From Candidatus Caccocola faecipullorum (lineage in GTDB: Bacteria > Synergistota > Synergistia > Synergistales > Synergistaceae), in assembly GCA_018716365.1 (NCBI GenBank), contig DVKA01000020.1:1-5075 (forward strand): 5,075 nt of DNA, read 5' to 3'. The position numbers were made by a program, and so were the translations under genes. The notes under the pieces were generated by a model that ran no database searches, had not been told where the DNA came from, and saw nothing but the letters and a program-made list of their open reading frames with translations. This document shows, in pieces, positions 1 through 4,676 of this stretch. Each line of letters opens with the position of its first letter. The first letter of the stretch is position 1.

Positions 1-2
1 CG

Positions 3-32
3 CAGGTGCGCGGCATCTCGAAGCTGTTCTAA
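3..32 (+). CDS. Possible C-terminal end of an upstream gene (partial, unidentified)
   Basis: Read in frame 3, the first bases encode QVRGISKLF followed by TAA at 30-32. The codons (ATC TCG AAG CTG TTC) match the style of the other genes here. The ending resembles the C-terminus of the GntR regulator downstream (RISTLAKLF), so the truncated gene might be a related regulator, but nine residues are too few to identify a family. Frames 1 and 2 stay open slightly longer, so even the reading frame is not certain. Confidence 0.35.
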   Translation, partial: QVRGISKLF

Positions 33-37
33 CGCCT

Positions 38-83
38 CGCCGCGGCCGCGCGCGGCGCATTGGCGCACGGCTTTGCCGCGGCG
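38..83 (+). terminator. GC-rich hairpin just after the upstream stop codon
   Basis: CGCCGCGG at 38-45 is the exact reverse complement of CCGCGGCG at 76-83. A smaller GCGC/GCGC stem (55-58 with 63-66) sits inside. It begins six bases after the TAA at 30-32 and is followed by an AT-rich stretch (GATTAAAATTT) rather than a clean T-run. It could be a weak terminator or simply GC-rich sequence self-complementarity. Confidence 0.3.
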
Positions 84-122
84 GATTAAAATTTCAAACC
101 TTTCGTAAAACATAAAAACTCG

Positions 123-170
123 CGCGGCGCGTGGCGTCCTTCCTCCGCCGCCGGAACGCGCTGCGGTTTT
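123..170. terminator. Candidate bidirectional intrinsic terminator
   Basis: CGCGGCGCGT at 123-132 pairs over ten positions (one G-U) with ACGCGCTGCG at 156-165. TTTT follows at 167-170 on the plus strand. On the minus strand the stem is followed by a T-rich run, the complement of AAAAACT just upstream. The 23-base loop is large. It fits termination of the upstream plus-strand gene and insulation of the regulator promoter, but this is inferred from pairing by eye. Confidence 0.4.
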
Positions 171-433
171 ACGCCGCGTCATGCGCTTTGCCGCCGCGTC
201 TCTGAGACAGGCTTATCGCTTGCGTCCGCGACGCGGCGACGTGCGTATCGCCTGCGCACGTGGCAATCACCGCGAGTCCGCGCCGCGCGCTCGACGTTCG
301 CTGCTTCGCTTTCAAAACTTTCCGTCCTCCGCGCGCTTCGCCGTAAATCTCGCGGCTTTCCAGCCGTTCGCGCTGGCGTTGTTAAAGCGTTCCGCCTCTT
401 TCGCTTTCTTTTCGCGGAATATGTTTTCGCCGC
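171..433. other. Gene-free GC-rich stretch with short perfect inverted repeats
   Basis: No convincing gene is seen. The one open frame (181-492) encodes an Arg/Ala-rich, low-complexity peptide with no recognisable motif and no ribosome binding site. Three perfect inverted repeats lie close together: GTCTC/GAGAC (198-208), GTCTC-unrelated GCGTC/GACGC (222-234) and ACGTGCG/CGCACGT (239-261). CCAGC/GCTGG follows at 360-376. They may reflect base composition, a structured RNA, or decayed sequence; nothing here decides between these. Confidence 0.4.
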
Positions 434-461
434 TTGATTATTTTGAGTCTCTTGCTACAAT
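434..461 (+). promoter_or_regulatory. Sigma-70-type promoter with extended -10 for the GntR regulator
   Basis: TTGATT (434-439) and TACAAT (456-461) are separated by 16 bases. TG at 453-454, one base before the -10 hexamer, gives an extended -10 element. The stretch is sharply AT-rich against GC-rich surroundings. Transcription would begin near 468, leaving roughly a 58-base leader before the preferred ATG at 526. A second, overlapping pair (TTGAGT 443-448 and TGTAAT 465-470) is also possible. Confidence 0.55.
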
Positions 462-462
462 A

Positions 463-480
463 TCTGTAATATATCACAGA
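463..480. promoter_or_regulatory. Near-perfect 18-bp palindrome, candidate regulator operator
   Basis: TCTGTAATATATCACAGA is symmetric at eight of nine base pairs, the exception being 468/475. It abuts the -10 hexamer and covers the predicted start of transcription, where a bound repressor would block initiation. The half-site ATCACAGA (473-480) recurs at 495-502, 22 bp or about two helical turns downstream. FadR/FCD-type GntR proteins bind such palindromes as dimers and often control their own gene, so the adjacent regulator is the likely ligand. The binding is inference. Confidence 0.5.
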
Positions 481-511
481 GTTATTACATAGACATCACA
501 GATGCTTCAGA

Positions 512-517
512 AAGGGG
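512..517 (+). promoter_or_regulatory. Ribosome binding site that favours the ATG at 526
   Basis: AAGGGG lies eight bases before the ATG at 526. The in-frame upstream ATG at 502 has no purine-rich sequence at a useful distance and would sit inside the downstream operator half-site, so 526 is the better start. Confidence 0.55.
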
Positions 518-525
518 CGCGTGGG

Positions 526-1206
526 ATGAAGCGTAACGACGAGAACAGGGACAATCTTTTCGACAACATTTATCTCTCTCTGCGCCAAGATATTTTATGG
601 CTGCGGCTCAAGCCCGGGACGATTCTCACCGAGACTTTCCTCGCCGATAAATTCCAGAGCAGCAAGACGCCGGTGCGCGAGGCGCTTATGCGGTTGTCGT
701 TCGACGGGCTTGTGAACGTCTTCCCGAGGCGCGGCTACTGCGTCAGCGAAATATCGTTCTCGGACATAAAGGACATGCACGAGTACCGCTGGGTGCTGGA
801 GAGCACATGTCTCGCGAAGGCGATGGAATGCGCGACGGAGGAGCAGATTGAGAAGCTCGACGGGCTTTCGTACACGGACAGGCTTTTTTACCACGACGAG
901 GAGCCGCGTTTCTCGCGCACGCCGCAGGCGGAGCCGCGGGACAGCGAGTTTCACATTTATCTGGCGGAGATTACGGGCAACAAAATTATCCGCGCGCAGC
1001 TCATCGACGTGCTTGAGAAACTGCAGCGGCCGATGCTCTGCGTCGCGGAGGAGAATTATATGTCGCGCGGCATGGACGAGCACCATATCTTGGCCGGTAT
1101 GATACGCGACAAGAAGCTGGACGAGGCGCGCAAACTGCTGCGCGGCCATATAAACGAGGTTTACGAGCATTGTCTTAGGATCAGCACGCTGGCGAAGCTC
1201 TTCTAG
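526..1206 (+). CDS. GntR-family transcriptional regulator, FadR/FCD subfamily
   Basis: A predicted 226-residue cytoplasmic DNA-binding regulator. Residues about 10-75 form the GntR winged helix: the recognition-helix signature TPVREAL is at 48-54 and the wing motif PRRGY at 67-71. The C-terminal part is an FCD ligand domain. Asp139 and His143 (in DSEFH), His186 (in DEHHI) and His208 (in LRGHI) match the usual FCD metal ligands; metal and effector are family knowledge, not seen here. The length is normal for the subfamily. The start at 526 was chosen for its ribosome binding site; an ATG at 502 would add eight residues. The gene stops at TAG and lies 129 bases before the methyltransferase in the same direction. 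This suggests it controls the methyltransferase and transporter in response to a quaternary amine or product. Activator or repressor mode cannot be told. Confidence 0.9.
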   Translation: MKRNDENRDNLFDNIYLSLRQDILWLRLKPGTILTETFLADKFQSSKTPVREALMRLSFDGLVNVFPRRGYCVSEISFSDIKDMHEYRWVLESTCLAKAMECATEEQIEKLDGLSYTDRLFYHDEEPRFSRTPQAEPRDSEFHIYLAEITGNKIIRAQLIDVLEKLQRPMLCVAEENYMSRGMDEHHILAGMIRDKKLDEARKLLRGHINEVYEHCLRISTLAKLF

Positions 1207-1300
1207 CGTGAAATAACGGCGGCGTTTCGATTTTCGGACACGGACGGGAGCGCGTATGCGCGGCCTGCTGTTGGTTTTGTGGCTTTTTATCGGATTTGAC

Positions 1301-1322
1301 AATTTATAAATTTCAATATAAC
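1301..1322 (+). promoter_or_regulatory. AT-rich palindrome and possible promoter before the methyltransferase gene
   Basis: AATTTATAAATT (1301-1312) is a perfect 12-bp palindrome and contains a TATAAA -10-like hexamer at 1305-1310, though no good -35 lies at the right distance. TTGACA at 1296-1301 is a consensus -35. Its only matching -10 (TATAAC, 1317-1322, 15-base spacing) would start transcription past the ribosome binding site. The palindrome could be a promoter core, an operator, or both. It does not resemble the palindrome before the regulator gene. Confidence 0.35.
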
Positions 1323-1328
1323 GGAGGT
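1323..1328 (+). promoter_or_regulatory. Strong ribosome binding site for the MttB-family gene
   Basis: GGAGGT is a near-consensus Shine-Dalgarno sequence seven bases before the ATG at 1336. It fixes the methyltransferase start and suggests high expression. Confidence 0.8.
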
Positions 1329-1335
1329 TTTACAG

Positions 1336-2772
1336 ATGTACATCGGCAGAAGATACTACGCAAACGAATCGACATACCGCGCGTTCGGCCCCGACAAGGC
1401 CGCCGAAATACATGCGGCGAGCTGCCGCGTGCTTCAGGAGCAGGGCATGGTCGTGAAGCACGAGGGCGCGCGCGAAATGCTGAAGGCCGCGGGCGCGCTG
1501 GTAGAGGGCGACAAGGTATTCGTCTCGGCCTCGCTCGTCGAACGCTCGCTGAAGCAGCTGCCTTCGCGCATCACGCTCTTCGACCGCGACGGGAACCCCG
1601 CGATGTTCCTCGAAGGGCGCAACGTCTATTACGGCACCGGCTCGGACACGGTGAACGTGACGGACTTCGAGAGCCGCACGCGCCGCCCGTGGACGAAGGA
1701 AGACATAGACGGCGCGCTGCGCCTCTGCGACGCGCTGCCGAACATAGATTTCATAATGTCGATGGGCATCATCTCCGATGTGCCCGTAACGGCGAACACG
1801 CGCGAGCAGTACAGCCGCATGATATTCAACTCGACGAAGCCGCACCTAGTCGTCGCCGACAACGCTGAAGACCTCGAGGATATTTTCCGTATGTACATCG
1901 CGGTGCGCGGCAGCGCAGAAGCTCTGCGCCTCAAGCCTTACGGCGCCGTCTACAACGAGCCGACCTCGCCGCTGCTCCACTCGTTCGAAGCGATAGACAA
2001 GCTCATCCTCTGCGCAAAATACGGCGTGCCGACGAACTACGCGGCGGGCGGCATGGCGGGGGCTACGACGCCCGTCTCCCCGGCCGGGACGATAGTGCTG
2101 AACAACGCGGAGTGCCTCATGGGAATGGTCATACACCAGCTCGCGGCCCCTGGCGCGCCCTTCGTCTACGGCTTCGGCAACTCGCCGATGGACATGCGCA
2201 CGCTCCAGTGCTGCTACGCGATGCCGGGCGCGATACAGATTCAGAGCGGAATGTGCGAGATGGCGCACTACTACAACCTGCCCTGCTGGGGCGAGGCCGG
2301 CAACGGCTGCTCGAAGATGTGCGACGCGCAGGCGATAGAAGAGGCGACGCAGTTCATCCAGATGGCTGCGCTCCAAGGCTGCAACATCACGCACGACGTC
2401 GGGTATCTGGACTTCGGCCTCAGCGTTTCGCTCGAACTGCTCGTAATATCGGACGACATAATAGCGCGCGTCAAAGAGGTGATGGCGGGAGTCGAGGTCA
2501 ACGAGGCGACGCTCTCCGTGGACGAGATAAAGCACGCTGGGTTTAACGGCAACTACCTGCGCGAAGCCTCGACGCGCAAAGCCGCGAAGGAAGGCTGGCG
2601 CAGCGACCTCGGCGACTACATGACCTACGAGAACTGGGCCGCGGCCGGCTCCACCTCTATGGAAGAGCGCGCGCACGCGAGGGTGAAAAAGATAATCGCC
2701 GAACACAAGCCGAAAGAGCTTGACCCCGCTGTGAAGTCGCAGATAGAGGAAATCGTCCGCAGAGGGTACTAA
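1336..2772 (+). CDS. MttB-superfamily (non-pyrrolysine) quaternary-amine:corrinoid methyltransferase
   Basis: A complete 478-residue protein, normal length for the trimethylamine methyltransferase (MttB, COG5598) family of TIM-barrel enzymes. Family-typical blocks include the YNEPTSP segment (206-212), the GGMAGATTPV loop (238-247) followed by the NNAECLMG helix, GEAGNGCSKMCDAQA (319-333) and HDVGYLDFG (353-361). Pyrrolysine MttB carries its TAG-encoded residue in the region of the third block. Here that block is all sense codons, so this belongs with the non-Pyl homologues. Characterised members demethylate quaternary amines, passing the methyl group to a cognate corrinoid protein: MtgB (glycine betaine), MtpB (proline betaine), MtcB (carnitine). 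The substrate here cannot be assigned from sequence. No corrinoid partner gene is in view. The neighbouring GntR regulator and BCCT carrier support uptake and demethylation of a betaine-like compound. Cytoplasmic; no signal peptide. Family call is firm, substrate open. Confidence 0.92.
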   Translation: MYIGRRYYANESTYRAFGPDKAAEIHAASCRVLQEQGMVVKHEGAREMLKAAGALVEGDKVFVSASLVERSLKQLPSRITLFDRDGNPAMFLEGRNVYYGTGSDTVNVTDFESRTRRPWTKEDIDGALRLCDALPNIDFIMSMGIISDVPVTANTREQYSRMIFNSTKPHLVVADNAEDLEDIFRMYIAVRGSAEALRLKPYGAVYNEPTSPLLHSFEAIDKLILCAKYGVPTNYAAGGMAGATTPVSPAGTIVLNNAECLMGMVIHQLAAPGAPFVYGFGNSPMDMRTLQCCYAMPGAIQIQSGMCEMAHYYNLPCWGEAGNGCSKMCDAQAIEEATQFIQMAALQGCNITHDVGYLDFGLSVSLELLVISDDIIARVKEVMAGVEVNEATLSVDEIKHAGFNGNYLREASTRKAAKEGWRSDLGDYMTYENWAAAGSTSMEERAHARVKKIIAEHKPKELDPAVKSQIEEIVRRGY

Positions 2773-2787
2773 ATAATTAAATATGTC

Positions 2788-2812
2788 ATGCCAGCAATTT
2801 TCTGGCTGGCAT
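2788..2812 (+). terminator. Hairpin directly after the methyltransferase gene
   Basis: ATGCCAGC (2788-2795) and GCTGGCAT (2805-2812) form a perfect 8-bp stem with a nine-base loop, 15 bases after the TAA. No T-run follows, so it is not a classical intrinsic terminator. It may stabilise the 3' end of the methyltransferase message or act as a weak or factor-assisted terminator. Confidence 0.4.
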
Positions 2813-2825
2813 CTCCGTTGTAAAT

Positions 2826-2936
2826 CGTTAGAGACAGCAACGGAGCGTATGCGCTGTTCTTATGCCTCTAACGAGTAGGGCGGAGGCCCCAGCGGGTCTG
2901 CCCCGCATTATCGGGCACAAAAAATCGCCGGGGCGA
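2826..2936 (+). promoter_or_regulatory. Candidate structured leader RNA or intergenic repeat before the transporter
   Basis: Nested inverted repeats fill this stretch. CGTTAGAG (2826-2833) pairs with CTCTAACG (2866-2873). Inside it, ACAGC (2834-2838) pairs with GCTGT (2853-2857), extending the left arm without a gap. GGGCGGA (2878-2884) pairs with TCTGCCC (2897-2903, one G-U), with CCC/GGG inside. GCCCCG (2900-2905) could instead pair with CGGGGC (2929-2934), so the last two helices exclude each other. This looks like a cis-regulatory RNA or a mobile intergenic repeat; I recognise no known riboswitch class. The surrounding 2773-3011 holds no gene I can support. Confidence 0.4.
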
Positions 2937-2965
2937 CATAATTTGTTTTGTTATTGTTAATAGAT

Positions 2966-2991
2966 AAAAATTCTGCCGCGCGGCATTTTTT
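2966..2991 (+). terminator. Terminator-like hairpin immediately upstream of the transporter ribosome binding site
   Basis: The perfect palindrome TGCCGCGCGGCA (2974-2985) is followed directly by six Ts (2986-2991) and preceded by AAAAA (2966-2970), which can extend pairing past a 3x3 mismatch. The GC stem is short (TGCC/GGCA with a GCGC loop), so strength is doubtful. It ends 20 bases before the transporter ATG, a position typical of attenuators. TCTGCC (2972-2977) could alternatively pair with GGCGGA (2879-2884) in the upstream structured region. Confidence 0.4.
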
Positions 2992-2997
2992 ATGAAA

Positions 2998-3004
2998 GAG
3001 AGGG
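2998..3004 (+). promoter_or_regulatory. Ribosome binding site of the transporter gene
   Basis: GAGAGGG lies seven bases before the ATG at 3012 and supports that start. It sits only six bases after the T-run of the terminator-like hairpin. Confidence 0.6.
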
Positions 3005-3011
3005 AAATATT

Positions 3012-4538
3012 ATGAAGAATATACGAATCTACGCTTTTCTCCCGCCGTTCGTCCTGCTTACCATAGCGGCGGCCTACAGCCTCGTCATAGGGATGCGCAA
3101 CGAAACGCAGGCGATCGCCTTCCTGTCGCACCTCTTCGACATGGCGCTCGACACATTCGGATGGTTCTACGCGCTCGCGGCGCTGCTCGTCTGCCTGCTG
3201 ACGCTTTTCCTCATGTTCTCGCGCTACGGCGACATAAAATTCGGCGGCGCAGACGCGCAGCCGGAATACAGCTACTGGAACTGGTTTGCGATGACGCTAT
3301 GCGCCGGAATAGCCATCGGCGTAGTCTTCTGGGGCGCGGCGGAGCCTGTAATGCAGTTCATGAACCCACCGAAATCCCTAGGCATCGCGCCCTTCTCGGA
3401 AGAGGCCGCGCGCTTCTCGCTCGCGCAGATATTCCTCGAATGGACGCTGACGCCCTAGGCAATGTACACGGTATGCGGAATTTCCTGCGCCTACGCCTTC
3501 TACAACATGAAGGCCCCGCGTACGATAAGCTCGGCCTTCATCCCGATTTTCGGCGAGCGCATGAAAGGCTTCTGGGGACAGATACTCGACGCCTTCATCA
3601 TCTTCTCGCTAGCTGGCGGCATCGTCACCTCGCTCGGCGAAGGCGTGCTCCAGGTCGCGAGCGGCCTCGACTCGCAGTTCGGCGTCCCATCGACGCGCGT
3701 CTCGTGGGGAATCATATCGCTGCTCATGATAGCGATATACACCGCGTCGAGCTGCGCGGGCATCAAGCGCGGCATGAGGTTCATCAGCGATATAAACGGC
3801 AAGCTCTTCTTCGTATTCCTCGGCTTCGTCTTCATAGTCGGGCCGACGATATTCAACATCAACCTCGGCCTTGAAGCGCTCGCGAACTACATAGAATCCT
3901 TCTTCAGCCGCCATCTTTTCCTCGCGCCGATAAGCGGCGACAATTTCCCGCGCATCTGGACGCTTTTCTTCTTTGCGATATGGTACGCGTGGGCACCGGT
4001 CACAGGTATGTTCCTCGCGCGCATGGCCTACGGACGCACCGTCCGCCAGTTCGCCGTCATGAATCTGCTGCTTCCCTCGGCCTTCGGAATGGTATGGTTC
4101 ACGCTCTTCGGCGGCACCGCGATACACATGGAGGTCGTCGAGAACTTAGGCATAGCGAAGATACTCAGCGAAAAGGGCGTCGAGGCCGCGATGTTCGCCT
4201 TCCTCAACTTCCTGCCGCTTGCGAAAATCACAGTTCCGGCCTTCTTCGTCGTCATAGTCCTTTCGTTCTGCACGACGGCCGACGCGATGACCTCGACCGT
4301 GGCGATGATGTGCACCACCTCCGACGCGATGAAAGGCGACGATGAAGCGCCTGTTATGCTCAAGCTCGGATGGGGCGTTGTCATGGGGCTGATAGCGTGG
4401 ATTGTTATAACCTTCGCAAAAATCGACGGCCTTCGCGCGATAGTCTCGCTGGCCGCGGCTCCCGCCGCCCTCGTCGTAGTACTTCAGGCGATAGCGTCGT
4501 ACAGGATGCTCAAAAACGACGCGAGCGTAAAACGTTAA
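3012..4538 (+). pseudogene. BCCT-family betaine/carnitine/choline transporter interrupted by in-frame TAG at codon 149
   Basis: Counting the TAG (3456-3458) as one residue, this is a single 508-codon frame, the usual BCCT length, with about 12 predicted membrane segments. N-terminal part (1-148): TM1 near 5-27, TM2 near 49-70, and the family motif AGIAIGVVFWGAAEP in TM3. The TAG lies in TM4 in FLEWTLTP-stop-AMY, where BetP has HWTLHPWAIY. It therefore replaces the conserved Trp194 of BetP, part of the betaine-binding aromatic cage. The partners W144 and Y152 remain, and TM8 keeps W324 and W327 in IWYAWAPVTGMFLARMAYGRT. The later part also has GIVTSLGEGVLQVASGL and the TTADAMTS segment. Both halves share frame, codon style and conservation, with no other lesion. 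Termination at TAG would leave a useless three-helix fragment. Possible explanations are a recent TGG-to-TAG amber mutation, sequencing error, tRNA suppression or pyrrolysine recoding. Likely role: import of the quaternary amine used by the adjacent methyltransferase. Confidence 0.88.
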
Positions 4539-4559
4539 CGAAACAGCCCTCATTCTGAC

Positions 4560-4607
4560 GCGCGGCCCGAAGCTTCCTCCGCTTCCCACACGGGCCGCGC
4601 ACTTTTT
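4560..4607 (+). terminator. Strong intrinsic terminator after the transporter gene
   Basis: GCGCGGCCCG (4560-4569) pairs perfectly over ten G-C-only positions with CGGGCCGCGC (4591-4600). The loop is 21 bases, and ACTTTTT (4601-4607) follows. It begins 21 bases after the transporter TAA and separates it from the convergent regulator. On the minus strand no T-run follows the stem, so it acts mainly on plus-strand transcripts. Confidence 0.8.
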
Positions 4608-4676
4608 ATGCCGCTCTTCGGCCTGGAACGTGTGCGTATATGTGAGACGGGCTGCACGCATTATAAGAAAAAACGC

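Noticed and set aside
181..492. A 103-codon plus-strand open frame before the regulator
   Set aside because: The product is Arg/Ala/Phe-rich and low in complexity, with no recognisable domain or ribosome binding site. It runs through the AT-rich promoter and the palindrome of the regulator gene, so it is most likely a chance open frame in GC-rich DNA.
595..1302. Long minus-strand open frames opposite the regulator, methyltransferase and transporter
   Set aside because: They are antisense mirrors of strongly supported genes. Their translations are Arg/His/Ala-rich without domains, as expected in GC-rich coding DNA.
1336..2772. Pyrrolysine-containing trimethylamine methyltransferase (true MttB)
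   Set aside because: The frame has no in-frame TAG. The segment corresponding to the pyrrolysine region (around residues 319-335) is encoded entirely by sense codons, so a non-Pyl family member is the right call.
2783..2878. Possible leader peptides in the intergenic region (ATG at 2783, 31 codons; ATG at 2788, 11 codons ending TAA at 2821-2823; ATG at 2992, 7 codons)
   Set aside because: None has a good ribosome binding site and none shows a run of a regulatory amino acid. The first two lie within hairpin arms. They are recorded only because an attenuation leader would be expected to carry such a peptide.
2868..3131. An 87-codon minus-strand open frame across the intergenic region
   Set aside because: It overlaps the transporter start antisense and translates the hairpins and T-run. 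It lacks a ribosome binding site and any recognisable motif.
3462..4538. Independent gene starting at the ATG just after the transporter TAG
   Set aside because: There is no ribosome binding site, the frame is exactly that of the upstream half, and the product would begin inside TM4 and lack the first three helices. It is the rest of the interrupted transporter, not a separate gene, though reinitiation cannot be excluded.
4632..4661. TGCGT...ACGCA inverted repeat as a terminator for the minus-strand regulator
   Set aside because: The stem is only five base pairs with a long loop, and no T-run follows on the minus strand. I see no convincing terminator for the Lrp/AsnC gene before it meets the transporter terminator.
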